From the NCBI RefSeq assembly GCF_945952055.1, contig NZ_CAMFHB010000040.1:1-58349 (forward strand): a DNA stretch of 58,349 nt, in the 5' to 3' direction. Position numbers and translations under genes: made by a program. This DNA comes from an uncultured Alsobacter sp. GTDB taxonomy: Bacteria > Pseudomonadota > Alphaproteobacteria > Rhizobiales > Beijerinckiaceae. How positions within the stretch are numbered: position 1 is the stretch's first letter; every line of letters starts with the position of its first letter. Shown here in pieces: positions 26,502-35,204 of this stretch. Under the pieces are notes generated by a model, which saw only the letters and a list, made by a program, of their open reading frames with translations, had not been told where the DNA came from and searched no databases.

Positions 26502-26675
26502 GATGGTTCAGGCCTTCGAAGGGTGCAGCAGACTCGGGACAGGTCTGAAGGGGAGACCCGATGGCGCTTTCTCCAGCTGCCGTTCCTCTCGCAACGGCCA
26601 TCCGCGGCGCGGGGAGCAAAGAGGCCGGCCGCTGTCTCGCCCGGCGGTCGAGGAGCCAAGCGTTCCATGAGCTCG

Positions 26676-27335
26676 CTACGCCTTCATGATCTCGAGGCAC
26701 GCCTTGTGCGCCTCGGGCGCAATAAAATTCAGATAATAGTCGTGCCCGAGATTACTTAAATGCAGGCCATCATCGAGCAGCAGCGACTGGAGCGTCACCC
26801 CTTCACTGACGGCCGTCAAGAACATGCGCTCGACATCCAACAAGACGACGTCCTCGCCGATTTCGGCAGCCAGTTCACGGATAGCTTCGTTGTAGGCTCT
26901 GTTGCTCTGTTCGTACGTTATTGTCGTATGCGGAATGATTTCTTTATCCCGAGTCGTCGGGTGATTGGTGTTCAGCAAGATCCGTTTGGCGCCGAACGTC
27001 TTTGCGCGAGTCACGATCTCATGGAGATTCGCTTTGAAAGCCGGAAGACTGACCCGGGGATTGCCTCGGTCTGTCAGCCAGTAGTTGCAGTCGTTGAGCC
27101 CAAATTGGACCAGAATCAGATCTACTCCACGGCTTTGCACGTGGTAGGGCATGTCCTCCAAGGCCTGACGCGTCGTCCGCCCATTCACCGAGGCGTTGGT
27201 CACGAGCAGCTGATTTCCATGCGCGGTAAAGTGCGTTTCAAGTTGTTCTGCAAGCCGAACAACCCAGCCACGGTAGATGGAGACGCCCTGGCCGACGCAG
27301 ATGGAATCGCCGAAGAACACTATGTTGTAGATCAA
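26676..27335 (-). CDS. SGNH/GDSL hydrolase
   Basis: 219 residues from TTG 27335; GGGAG about seven bases upstream supports this rare start. Canonical blocks are present: VFFGDSICVGQG (block I, Ser nucleophile), NASVNGRTT (block II Gly), VQFGLNDCNYW (block III, Gly-x-Asn-Asp) and LLDDGLHLSNLGHDYY (block V, Asp-x-x-His). It has no signal peptide. Members act as esterases or acyl transferases; in a glycan locus the likely target is an O-acetyl or other acyl group on a sugar. Base composition is visibly richer in A/T than most neighbours (runs such as AATAAAATTC), shared with the next formyltransferase gene and suggesting a separate origin. Confidence 0.8.
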   Translation of the reverse strand: MIYNIVFFGDSICVGQGVSIYRGWVVRLAEQLETHFTAHGNQLLVTNASVNGRTTRQALEDMPYHVQSRGVDLILVQFGLNDCNYWLTDRGNPRVSLPAFKANLHEIVTRAKTFGAKRILLNTNHPTTRDKEIIPHTTITYEQSNRAYNEAIRELAAEIGEDVVLLDVERMFLTAVSEGVTLQSLLLDDGLHLSNLGHDYYLNFIAPEAHKACLEIMKA

Positions 27336-27420
27336 CTCTTTTCTCCCGTGCGCCGCACGTTCAGTTTTGTCTCAAGGGTCCGGCAACTTTCTCGAGCAAC
27401 CCGCAGATTGAACCGATGGA

Positions 27421-28200
27421 TTACCGCAGCCCGATATCCACGAGATCGACCAGACCGGATTCGGGGATCTGGTAGATCTTCCGCTCCCCAACCATTCGGT
27501 AGGCTGCATTATGAGGAGGATAGAAAAGGCCTCGTGACAGCCGGTCGAGTTTGGCCGGATCTGCTTCGCTGGAAACGTCCAGCAGCCCGTGGAGATCGCT
27601 CTTGCCGTAGAACCGTCGGGGCGCATCCGGAGGAGCGTAGCGGGGAATGGGGCGTGCGTTCCGAACGTCGCTGAGGAACCGGCCGAAGGCTCGCCCCGCT
27701 GCGTCGATGGTCTTCCGGTGCAGCGTGAGCGCCGTATCGGTGCCATCGATGGGCGTCACTTCCTCGTAGGCGAGATCGCCTTCGTCCACCTTGTCCGTCA
27801 TCCAATGGATGGTGGATACGAACTCGCTGTCACCGTTGATGATCGCGTGTGAAATACTGTTGTAACCCTGGTAATGGGGTAGCCGTGCGTTGTGGAGGTT
27901 GAACGCCCAACCACCGACTGCCGCTAAGACGTCTTCCGACAAGATCCAATTGTGCTGTATTGAGAGAAGGCCAGTTGCTCCGGTCTTACGGATTGCAGAC
28001 AGAATGTCCTGAGTCCTGCGCCTGTCATTCTCAACGAACACGATCTCGCCGCCGTCCGACTCCGCTCGGAACCTCTCGCATGTCGCATGGTCGCTGACCA
28101 TAGCGACGATCCGCAGGTGCTCGCGGTTCTCCGGCTTGGCGATTTCGACCAGCGCGTTCCAGGCAATTTGTCTCTGGCCTAGAAAAATCAGCTTCTGCAC
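27421..28200 (-). CDS. Formyltransferase family protein (sugar N-formyltransferase candidate)
   Basis: 259 residues. Rossmann opening KLIFLGQRQIAWNAL, then AFNLHNARLPHYQGYNSIS with Asn101 and His103, then VDEGDLAYEE with Asp139, giving a complete Asn-His-Asp triad. The C-terminal ~80 residues are short compared with Fmt. It probably uses N10-formyltetrahydrofolate to formylate an amino sugar. It is one of four formyltransferase domains in the window and is not closely similar to the others. The gene shares the lower-GC composition of its 3' neighbour (26676). The WbqC-like gene lies 81 bp upstream. Confidence 0.8.
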   Translation of the reverse strand: MQKLIFLGQRQIAWNALVEIAKPENREHLRIVAMVSDHATCERFRAESDGGEIVFVENDRRRTQDILSAIRKTGATGLLSIQHNWILSEDVLAAVGGWAFNLHNARLPHYQGYNSISHAIINGDSEFVSTIHWMTDKVDEGDLAYEEVTPIDGTDTALTLHRKTIDAAGRAFGRFLSDVRNARPIPRYAPPDAPRRFYGKSDLHGLLDVSSEADPAKLDRLSRGLFYPPHNAAYRMVGERKIYQIPESGLVDLVDIGLR

Positions 28201-28281
28201 TGTCGATCTCCCTGCGCCTTGATCACTCGAACGGGCGAATACACGGACGCCTCTCCATCTTCGGATCCACGCCGTGGCATT

Positions 28282-28968
28282 TCACGCCCCGAGCTTCCGG
28301 CCGTCGCGCATCAGGTAGTCGATGACGGACAACCCGGGAATGAAGGTTTCAGGCGGGCCATAGGCGACGGGCGCGAAGGACTGGGCGCGCAGTTCCAGTC
28401 CACTGCGTTCGATCAGCGCGTCGTCCTGGTAGCCGGCTGCCCCTCCACCGTAGAGGTAGGTGGTTCCGCCGACGGCCTTGACGATCGAGATCAGCAGCTC
28501 GGTCGCGTGGCCGGACACCTCGAGCTCCGACTGTCGGACGAATGTCGCCTTCACGCCGAGATGGGCGGCAATGGCCTGCACCACGGCGATGTTGAACTCC
28601 GACAGTTGCGGAGAACCGGATCGGACCAGGGGTTCCAGGAGGTCCATGGCGCTCGCAAAGCCGCGCTCACGGCGGTAGTTCGCCTCCAGCGTCCGGATGA
28701 ACTTGACGCGCCATGCCTGGCTGTCGTCGATCTCCGCCAGGCGTATGGCCGTCCCCAGGGGCATCCGGCGGACGGGGCACGTGATCCAGCGCGGCTCGCC
28801 GTTGACGGCGATCTTCACGCGATTGCTCCACGAGCCCATCCCGCCCGATCCAGAGCGCGGATAGCTGACGTCGTCGAGGAACACGAACACGTCGGCCTGC
28901 CTGATCTTGTCGAAGTAGCCCAGCCAAGGAAAGAAGTTGGGCTGGTGGATCGCGACGATCGTCTTCAC
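28282..28968 (-). CDS. WbqC-family protein
   Basis: 228 residues from GTG 28968. The start TIVAIHQPNFFPWLGYFDKI is the diagnostic opening of the WbqC family, followed by FVFLDDVSYPRSG, NRVKIAVNGEPRW and IPGLSVIDYLM near the end. WbqC proteins are recurrent in O-antigen and other polysaccharide loci, but their reaction is not firmly known to me. The conserved HQP and FLDD elements suggest an enzyme, and the 6-bp spacing from the ABC permease gene puts it in the export operon. No membrane segment or signal is seen. Confidence 0.85.
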   Translation of the reverse strand: MKTIVAIHQPNFFPWLGYFDKIRQADVFVFLDDVSYPRSGSGGMGSWSNRVKIAVNGEPRWITCPVRRMPLGTAIRLAEIDDSQAWRVKFIRTLEANYRRERGFASAMDLLEPLVRSGSPQLSEFNIAVVQAIAAHLGVKATFVRQSELEVSGHATELLISIVKAVGGTTYLYGGGAAGYQDDALIERSGLELRAQSFAPVAYGPPETFIPGLSVIDYLMRDGRKLGA

Positions 28969-28974
28969 GAGAGC

Positions 28975-29769
28975 TTACAACCTTGCATCGAAGAAGACCC
29001 GGAGGCGACGAAACCACCACAGCCCTGCCATGAAGATCCCGACGGACAGGACGGAGATGTAGAGCATCATCGCCGGAGCCAGGGGAACCCCATCCAGCAT
29101 CGGCTTCCGGTAGCCTTCCGCGATCACGTAGAACGGATTGAACGCAAGAAAGGGCTCGACCGCGTCCGGGTACGCCGAAATGGGGTAGAAGATCGGCGAA
29201 GCGAACAGGATCAAGGTCAGGAGGTTCGGCAGCACGAGTGCGACGTCACGCACGAACACGTTCAGGGACGCCAGGAACAGGCCGCAGCCCGAGACGAACA
29301 CGAATTGGATCAGGACGATGTAGGGGATGCTGAGCCACGCGAGGTTCGGGGGCGTGCCGCCGAGCGCCTGGAGGACGAGGATCAGCGCGAAGGAGACCAG
29401 CAGCGGAACGACGCCGAGGGCTGCGCCCACCATGGGCAGCAATTCCGACTTGAACGCGATGTTCTTGACGATCCCGCCATTCGAGACGACCGACCCGGTC
29501 GCATTCGACAGTCCCTCGCTCAGTGCCAGCCAGGGCCCGTATCCGCTGATGAGCCACAGAACGAACGGTTGAGTCCCGTCCCGTCCCGGCAGCCGTCCGG
29601 GAAAGACGAACGAAAACACGAAGACGAAGATGCCCATGAGCATCAACGGGCTGAAGACAGCCCAGAGAATTCCCAATCCAGACCCCAGGAAGCGATCCTT
29701 GAGGGTCATCTTGAACAGATTGACCAACATCCGCAGATCGCGGGTGTTGAAACCGCCCGGCATTGTCAT
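28975..29769 (-). CDS. wzm: Polysaccharide ABC exporter permease (Wzm-like)
   Basis: 264 residues with about six hydrophobic segments and the ABC-2 permease pattern: an N-terminal amphipathic stretch LFKMTLKDRFLGSGLGILWA, then FSPLMLMGIFVFVFSFVF, NGGIVKNIAFKSELLP, and a late FNPFYVIAEGYRKP. This matches the Wzm/KpsM/TagG family that exports finished O-antigen or teichoic-type chains. Two Wzt-like ATPase genes lie upstream in the operon (29950-32375). 180 bp separate it from the nearer one, unlike the tight spacing elsewhere, and the minus strand there can form a short hairpin (GTTTCC and GGAAAC arms at 29918-29941). Confidence 0.9.
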   Translation of the reverse strand: MTMPGGFNTRDLRMLVNLFKMTLKDRFLGSGLGILWAVFSPLMLMGIFVFVFSFVFPGRLPGRDGTQPFVLWLISGYGPWLALSEGLSNATGSVVSNGGIVKNIAFKSELLPMVGAALGVVPLLVSFALILVLQALGGTPPNLAWLSIPYIVLIQFVFVSGCGLFLASLNVFVRDVALVLPNLLTLILFASPIFYPISAYPDAVEPFLAFNPFYVIAEGYRKPMLDGVPLAPAMMLYISVLSVGIFMAGLWWFRRLRVFFDARL

Positions 29770-29949
29770 CGTTGCTTGCCCATCAATCTGGACGCGAGTC
29801 CGTGCGACGTCGGATGACGCGGCTTTCGATCGCGCTGCGCCGCGTCGCCCCTGCCCTCGGCGAGGCGGATCCGGCTCCCGTCCACGCAGGCAACATCGCG
29901 GCGCGGCGCGCGCCCCCGTTTCCCTGCCCCAAAGAGGAAACCCCGGAGA

Positions 29950-31191
29950 TCATGGCGTCGTCTCGACGGGCCAAACGGAGACCTCCGGGGATTGATAGAG
30001 CAGCGGACGACCTCCGTACTGTCCCTCTTCGTCGATCACTTCGAAGACCCGGGATTTCCTGGATACGACGTCATTTCCGCGTTGCACCGCCACTTCGACA
30101 CGATAGAGGTCCGCCCCAAGAATCATCGGCACCAGGCCGATGCGGACATGAAGGGCGCGGGTGCCCCGCAGCGATGCTCCCTCGTCGGACAGGCGACGGG
30201 ACGTGATCAGCCGGCCATCGACACGCCTGAGCGTCAGCACGAGGTCGATCTCGTCGGCCGCGACGTCGGCCGGGATCGAGCCCTTCAGGACGATGGTCAT
30301 CGGCACGAAGGCTCTCGCCTTTGCCGACAGCATCTCGCCATCCTGTTCCAGCCGAAGACTTTCCAGCGCGTCCGGGTGGCTGCCGAACCCGGCCTTGTCG
30401 TCCACGGCGAACTTGGCGGCCAGATCGGCATCGTCCGCCCCCGACACCGCCTTCTCGTACGCCGCGGTGACGAGCACCGGGTCGCCGTCCATGACGATCC
30501 GCCCCTCGTCGAGCCAGATGCACCGCGTGCACATGCTCACGATGCTCGCGAGGCCGTGGGAGACCATGATGACGATCCGCCCTTCCGCTGCGATCTCGCG
30601 CATGCGGGCCGATGCCTTCGCCGCGAAGAACGCGTCCCCCACCGACAGGGTCTCGTCGATGATCAGGATGTCGGGCGACACGAACGCTCCCATCGAGAAA
30701 GCGAGCCGCGCCTTCATTCCGGACGAATAAGTCCGGACCGGGCGGTCGATGAAGTCTCCCAGTTCCGAGAATGCCACGATCTCGTCGATCTTGGCATCGA
30801 TCTCCTCGCCCGTGAGGCCATGAACGGCGCGATCGAGCCGGATGTTCTCGCGTCCGGACAGCTCGTCGCGAAGGACCGATCCGATCGTCAAGACGGCATG
30901 GATGTCGCCGGTGATCGCGATGCTGCCGGACGACGGCGAGGACACCCCGGCGATGATCGACAGGAGCGTCGTCTTGCCGGCTCCGTTGCGACCGATCACC
31001 CCGACCCGTTCGCCCTCGCCGATCGAAAGCCCGACATCGTCGAGGGCAACCACCTTGCGTCCGCGGGTCGCAACTGCCTTGTGCGACAGCATTCGCATGA
31101 GGGACGGCACGCCTGTTCCGCCCGACGCGAGTTCGAACTCCTTCGTCAGATTGCGGACGACCACCGCGGCGCCCTGACCGTCGGTGCTCAC
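29950..31191 (-). CDS. wzt: Polysaccharide ABC exporter ATPase with Wzt-type C-terminal domain (1 of 2)
   Basis: 413 residues from GTG 31191, which overlaps the stop of the second ATPase gene by 4 nt (GTGA). Walker A is GRNGAGKT (67-74), the signature is YSSGMKAR (155-162), and Walker B is ILIIDE (175-180) followed by TLSVGD, typical of Wzt/KpsT/TagH. Residues ~245-413 form a beta-rich extension (DLVLTLRRVDGRLI, ARAFVPMTIVL, LYRVEVAVQRG) like the carbohydrate-binding domain that lets Wzt recognise a capped chain end. It differs clearly in sequence from the second ATPase, including in the C-terminal domain. Confidence 0.9.
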   Translation of the reverse strand: MSTDGQGAAVVVRNLTKEFELASGGTGVPSLMRMLSHKAVATRGRKVVALDDVGLSIGEGERVGVIGRNGAGKTTLLSIIAGVSSPSSGSIAITGDIHAVLTIGSVLRDELSGRENIRLDRAVHGLTGEEIDAKIDEIVAFSELGDFIDRPVRTYSSGMKARLAFSMGAFVSPDILIIDETLSVGDAFFAAKASARMREIAAEGRIVIMVSHGLASIVSMCTRCIWLDEGRIVMDGDPVLVTAAYEKAVSGADDADLAAKFAVDDKAGFGSHPDALESLRLEQDGEMLSAKARAFVPMTIVLKGSIPADVAADEIDLVLTLRRVDGRLITSRRLSDEGASLRGTRALHVRIGLVPMILGADLYRVEVAVQRGNDVVSRKSRVFEVIDEEGQYGGRPLLYQSPEVSVWPVETTP

Positions 31192-32375
31192 GGCAGCCCG
31201 TCCTCTGTCGTGCACACGTCCCATCGAACCGGAATGGCGAAGGCCTGGGCCGGATCGCCCTCCACCAGCAGCTCCAGCCCGTCCCCGTTGAACCACGACC
31301 AGCCGTCCAGCGCGATCCGGGACGTGGGCCGCTCCGGATGGGGCATCACGAGATGAAGGTTCACCTGGTATCGCCCAGGCTCGAGCGGGCATGCCGGAAT
31401 GGTGACCTGGACATCGTACCGCCCCGGAACGGTGCCAACGGGCTTCACGGACCGTGACAAGAGGCAGGTTTCCCAGCCGAAGCCCGTCTGCAGACGTTCG
31501 ACCGCGACGACGCAACCGACCTGCGCGGGTTGCAGGATTTCGGCCTCGATGCGCACGGCGATGTCCTGGCCGACGCGGGCAAGGATCGGCGTCGGTGGCC
31601 GCTCGACCCAGCGCGCGACCCCCTCCTGGAAGTTTTCCCGGGCGTCCGTGCCGTAGAGATAGCGGCGCGTGGCCTGTTCCGCCGGGCCCGAATAGACGAC
31701 CCGGCCCTTGTCCAGGATGTGGGCCGTTTCGCACATCCTCAGAACGGCGGCCCAGTCATGCGTCACGAGGACGCCGGAAGCGCCCCGGGACAGGCGGTCG
31801 CGCAGTCTCCGCCAGCACTTGGCCTGAAAGTGCTGATCACCGACGGAGAGGATCTCGTCGAGCAAGTAGACGTCGTAACGGCCGGCGGTCGCCGTCGCGA
31901 AGAACAAGCGAGCCTTCATCCCGGCCGAATATCCCAGGACGGCATCGTCGATACGGCTGCCGAGCTCGGAAAATTCCTGGATGTCTGTGACCATGTCGCG
32001 CAAGTCCGCGCCCGAGAACCCGTGAATGGTCAAGAGGCGTTCGGCGTACTCCCGCCCGGTCAGCAGCGGATTGCCGACCAGCCCGAGTTCGTAGATGCCG
32101 GACATGGCACCGGAGACGTCGATGTGGCCGGCATCGGGGGCATACACGCCGCCCAGGACGCGCAAGAGCGTGGACTTTCCGGCCCCGTTCCGCCCCATCA
32201 CACCGACGAACCGGCCCTTGGGCACGTCGAAGCTGACGCCGTCCAGGGCGGTGAACGTGGGAAGGCCGCGGCCTCGCGACAGCGCGACGCGCCAACCCTG
32301 AGACGTCTCGACGAGCGGGAAACGCTTCGCGACGCCCTGGCACGTGATGGCGATGGCCTGGTTCATTGCTGCCAT
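31188..32375 (-). CDS. Polysaccharide ABC exporter ATPase with C-terminal extension (2 of 2)
   Basis: 395 residues; ATG 32375 overlaps the formyltransferase stop (TGATG), with a second ATG at 32366 possible. Walker A is GRNGAGKST (61-69), the signature is YSAGMKAR (149-156), and Walker B is VYLLDE (169-174) followed by ILSVGD. The region before Walker A carries an insert (SQGWRVALSRGRGLPTF). Residues ~240-395 are a beta-rich extension with Pro-rich turns (PACPLEPGRYQVNLHLVM). Usual systems need one Wzt acting as homodimer; here two unlike ATPases share one permease gene, so a heterodimer or two substrate-specific forms may exist. Confidence 0.85.
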   Translation of the reverse strand: MAAMNQAIAITCQGVAKRFPLVETSQGWRVALSRGRGLPTFTALDGVSFDVPKGRFVGVMGRNGAGKSTLLRVLGGVYAPDAGHIDVSGAMSGIYELGLVGNPLLTGREYAERLLTIHGFSGADLRDMVTDIQEFSELGSRIDDAVLGYSAGMKARLFFATATAGRYDVYLLDEILSVGDQHFQAKCWRRLRDRLSRGASGVLVTHDWAAVLRMCETAHILDKGRVVYSGPAEQATRRYLYGTDARENFQEGVARWVERPPTPILARVGQDIAVRIEAEILQPAQVGCVVAVERLQTGFGWETCLLSRSVKPVGTVPGRYDVQVTIPACPLEPGRYQVNLHLVMPHPERPTSRIALDGWSWFNGDGLELLVEGDPAQAFAIPVRWDVCTTEDGLP

Positions 32376-33133
32376 CAGACGAGGTCTGCTTCGTCCTCGG
32401 GCTTTTCGGGGCGCCAAACGCGAACGCAGACCTTCTGCCCGTGAAGATAGAAATAGGCCGGATAACTGTCCGGATCGGATGCGCGGATATCGTTGAAGAG
32501 ATCGATCAGCGGCCGACGGGGGTCGATTTCCGAATGGGCCGGGATGCGATTGGGCCGAAGCGGCGGGGCCTCGCCACCCTGCGGCTCGAAGGCCCCATCG
32601 CCCTCCTCCTCGTAGCGGCGAAGCGCATCGACCACCACCGACGGTTCCAGATCGCCCGTCTTGCGAGCGAGGCTGCGGGTCGTCTCGAACGGCGACAGCG
32701 GGAAACGCTTCTGCAGCAGCACGGGCCCCGTATCGACGCCGGCATCGACCCGGTGAACCGTCACGCCGCTTTCCGTTTCCCCATCGACGATCGCCCACGA
32801 CAGCGTTCGCGCGCCGGCATATTTCGGCAAAAGCGAACCGTGAACGTTGATGATGACTCGCGCCGACGCAATGAAGTCCGGGCTGAAGATATAGTTGAAT
32901 CCGGCGGACAGGCAGACCTTGCCGGCAATCTCCCCTCGCAGAGCCGCCAGATCCGCCTTTCTGCTCACCACATGAACGTCGATTCCAAGATCCCGCGCCA
33001 TGTCGATGGTTTTCAGGAGCTTGGGCCACCGTTCAGGATCGTTGACGTAGATCCGTTCGACTCGATGTCCTGCCGCCAGTACGCCGGCCAGGACCCGTTC
33101 TCTCGGCCCACCCGTGAAATAGACGAGGTTCAA
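32375..33133 (-). CDS. Sugar N-formyltransferase, TTG start
   Basis: 252 residues. The frame is open upstream to 33271, but the family sequence starts at TTG 33133 (MNLVYFTGGPRERVL). This TTG overlaps the upstream stop by 4 nt (TTGA), the same arrangement as the neighbouring GTGA and ATGA junctions. Catalytic residues are present: INVHGSLLPKYAGARTLSW with Asn96 and His98, and VDTGPVLLQKRF with Asp134. The C-terminus retains a short domain ending near RPEKPEDEADLV. It sits directly behind a DegT aminotransferase and a FemAB/GNAT gene, so its amine substrate could be made by that aminotransferase. N10-formyltetrahydrofolate is the expected donor. Confidence 0.85.
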   Translation of the reverse strand: MNLVYFTGGPRERVLAGVLAAGHRVERIYVNDPERWPKLLKTIDMARDLGIDVHVVSRKADLAALRGEIAGKVCLSAGFNYIFSPDFIASARVIINVHGSLLPKYAGARTLSWAIVDGETESGVTVHRVDAGVDTGPVLLQKRFPLSPFETTRSLARKTGDLEPSVVVDALRRYEEEGDGAFEPQGGEAPPLRPNRIPAHSEIDPRRPLIDLFNDIRASDPDSYPAYFYLHGQKVCVRVWRPEKPEDEADLV

Positions 33134-34200
33134 GGGCTCACCGTCGGGGCTGGAAGGGGCTTGACGTAGAAGAACGGGAACAACTCGCGCACCTGGTCCG
33201 GGGTCAGGTCCTCGACGGCGGTGTCGCGGATCTTGCCAAGATAGGAATAGCGATGATCCTTTGCGCCCCATCCTTGCTTGAAATGGTAGACGCCGGCCTG
33301 GGTCAACCAGGTCCCGCCCCAGTTCCAGCGTGACGATCCCTCAGCGGCACTCTCCGCCATGGCGTGCGCGATGAGGGCGGACAGCACCTGCTCGGATCGA
33401 AACGCCTCGACCGCAACCGGCGTGAAGTATTCGATCCACTCGCGATGCTTCAACAGCAGCAGCGCGCCGGCGAACACGTCGCCCCGCTCCGCCACATAGA
33501 GGCGACACATGCCGTGCGGCTCGAAGGTTTGCCGCAGCGCCTCGAACTGGTCACGAGACTTGAACCGCCCGTTGATCCTCTCCATCCCGAGGCGATGGTG
33601 GGTCGCCAGAAGGTCCCAGTCGTCGTCGCCGCGGGACCGCCGAAGCGTGAACCCGGCCTTCATGCCCTTGCGGACCAGATTCCTCGTCTTCTGATGGCAG
33701 GATCGCAGGACGTCGTCCATGGCGGCCGCTGCCGTCGCCGCGGGAACGAGCGCGGAAATCTGACCGATCCTCTGGTCCCACGCCCTCCACTGCATCCGTT
33801 CGGCGACCTTGGCCAGCTTTGGTTCAGTCGGGTGGACGACGATGTTGAACGCCGCCACATGCAGTTCCGCGAAGGCCGCGTCGAGGCCGTCGGCGAGGCA
33901 GGACAGCCGCTCTTCGGCATCGGGGCAGTCCGGTATCAGCGCGTCACCATGGCTGCCGAAGTAAGGAAGGGCATTGGCCACGACCAGACCGTCCGACTCC
34001 GTCGTCATCAAAGGCAAAGCCGCGAGCAGTTCGTCGTCCTGGACGACCGCGATGATCCGAGCGGGCGGCGCTCCGGTCACCCGTTCGAGAAACGACAGCC
34101 ACTCGGGCGTCGCGTAGATCAAGGCGTCAGGACAACGCGCGAGAAATCCGCGGTACCGATCGACGCCGAGGTCGGCGAGGGAGGTCAGTGTCGCCTTCAC
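33130..34200 (-). CDS. FemAB/GNAT-type acyltransferase
   Basis: 356 residues from GTG 34200, which overlaps the aminotransferase stop (GTGA). The N-terminal part (IYATPEWLSFLERVTG, IAVVQDDELLAALPLM) and the second half (SCHQKTRNLVRKGMKAGF, YVAERGDVFAGALLLL, VYHFKQGWGAKDHRYS) follow the FemAB-like double-GNAT architecture (Acetyltransf_6 type). The conserved F-K-GWGA element is typical. FemAB relatives transfer amino acids or acyl groups to amines. In this operon, DegT aminotransferase, this gene and a formyltransferase are consecutive and overlapped, so it may acylate the amino sugar made by the aminotransferase. The acyl donor cannot be read from sequence. Confidence 0.8.
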   Translation of the reverse strand: MKATLTSLADLGVDRYRGFLARCPDALIYATPEWLSFLERVTGAPPARIIAVVQDDELLAALPLMTTESDGLVVANALPYFGSHGDALIPDCPDAEERLSCLADGLDAAFAELHVAAFNIVVHPTEPKLAKVAERMQWRAWDQRIGQISALVPAATAAAAMDDVLRSCHQKTRNLVRKGMKAGFTLRRSRGDDDWDLLATHHRLGMERINGRFKSRDQFEALRQTFEPHGMCRLYVAERGDVFAGALLLLKHREWIEYFTPVAVEAFRSEQVLSALIAHAMAESAAEGSSRWNWGGTWLTQAGVYHFKQGWGAKDHRYSYLGKIRDTAVEDLTPDQVRELFPFFYVKPLPAPTVSP

Positions 34201-35204
34201 AGCAGCTGTTCCGAAGCGCTGAGGACGCGCGCCAGGTCCGTGTCGGACAGGGCTGGGTAGAACGGAAGCGACAGCGTCGCGTCGAACCGCGCCATCGCGG
34301 CGGGAAAGAGCGCATCGGGAAGCCCGCGACTCCCATGGGCCAGGCTGTCCACCCCCCGCCGCACCGCGACCCCCATGGCGGCGAAGCGCTCCCTGAGATC
34401 CCCGAACGGTTCGTCGGCTTCGACCACGAACCGGAACATTCTGCCCGGCGCCACGGACCTGTGCATCTCCATCCGCGCGCTGAGGGCCGGCCGCAGGGAG
34501 TCGCGCAACGCCCTGAAGATCACGTCGCGCCTCGCCTCGAACGCGTGCAAGCGCGCCAGCTGACAGGAGAGCAGGGCTTTCTGCAGGTTGGACCAGGGCG
34601 CGCTCTGGCTCTGCGCCACTTCGTCGTGCCGAAGAGCGCCGAGGCAGTCCTCCCGGTGGGTCAGGACCGCCCCGCCGCCCGCGCCGCTCACATATTTCGT
34701 CGGGTGGAACGACAGCACGGTCGCGTCCGCATCCGTGTCGTAGGCGTCCGGGTGGGGTGCCGACTGGCAGCGATCGGACACGACCGGGAGGCCGAACTGC
34801 CTGAACGCCAGGGCCGGTTGCGCGAAGCCGAAAGGGGGAGCGAGGACGATGGCCACGCTGCGGGGCGAGAGGGCCGCGGCGACCGTCGCCGGTGAACATG
34901 TCCAACCGTCGTCGAGGTCGCAGAGGGCGGGAACAAGGCCGCAGGCCTCGATGGCCCAGAGAACGGCGTCGCAGACGTAGGTCTGGACGATGACTTCTCC
35001 CCCGACCGGCAACGCCAGCGCAGCCAGCGCCGCCCTGAGCGCCATCCGGCCGCTTGGAAACAGGAAACATTGCGTGTCGCCAGGGGCCAGCAGGCCCGCC
35101 AGGGCGGCGTCGTCGAAGCCCCCGAGGTGATGGCCCGACAGCGCCCACGCGGCCACGTGGCCGGCGTCCGCGTCCGTCACCCAGGGCCTGGAATGCGTGA
35201 TCAC
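34197..35204 (-). CDS. DegT/DnrJ-family PLP aminotransferase-like protein (divergent)
   Basis: 335 residues from GTG 35204, overlapping the amidotransferase stop (GTGA). The fold pattern is DegT: FLFPSGRMALRAAL near residue 50, VVSDRCQSAP with the Asp144 that binds the PLP ring nitrogen, and SFHPTKYVSGAGGGAVL with Lys170 as the PLP lysine. It is shorter than usual (about 370-390) and differs from the second DegT gene (37132). It probably aminates a keto sugar nucleotide for the amino sugar then acylated or formylated by the next two gene products. Lys and Asp are both present, so an inactive version is unlikely. Confidence 0.75.
   Translation of the reverse strand: MITHSRPWVTDADAGHVAAWALSGHHLGGFDDAALAGLLAPGDTQCFLFPSGRMALRAALAALALPVGGEVIVQTYVCDAVLWAIEACGLVPALCDLDDGWTCSPATVAAALSPRSVAIVLAPPFGFAQPALAFRQFGLPVVSDRCQSAPHPDAYDTDADATVLSFHPTKYVSGAGGGAVLTHREDCLGALRHDEVAQSQSAPWSNLQKALLSCQLARLHAFEARRDVIFRALRDSLRPALSARMEMHRSVAPGRMFRFVVEADEPFGDLRERFAAMGVAVRRGVDSLAHGSRGLPDALFPAAMARFDATLSLPFYPALSDTDLARVLSASEQLL

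Noticed and set aside
29918-29941. Terminator between the first ATPase and the permease
   Set aside because: The stem has only six pairs and no T-run; too weak to call, and it would separate genes that should be co-transcribed.
33134-33271. Longer start of the formyltransferase at 33271
   Set aside because: The extra residues are not family-like and overlap the FemAB gene; the TTGA overlap at 33133 fits the operon.
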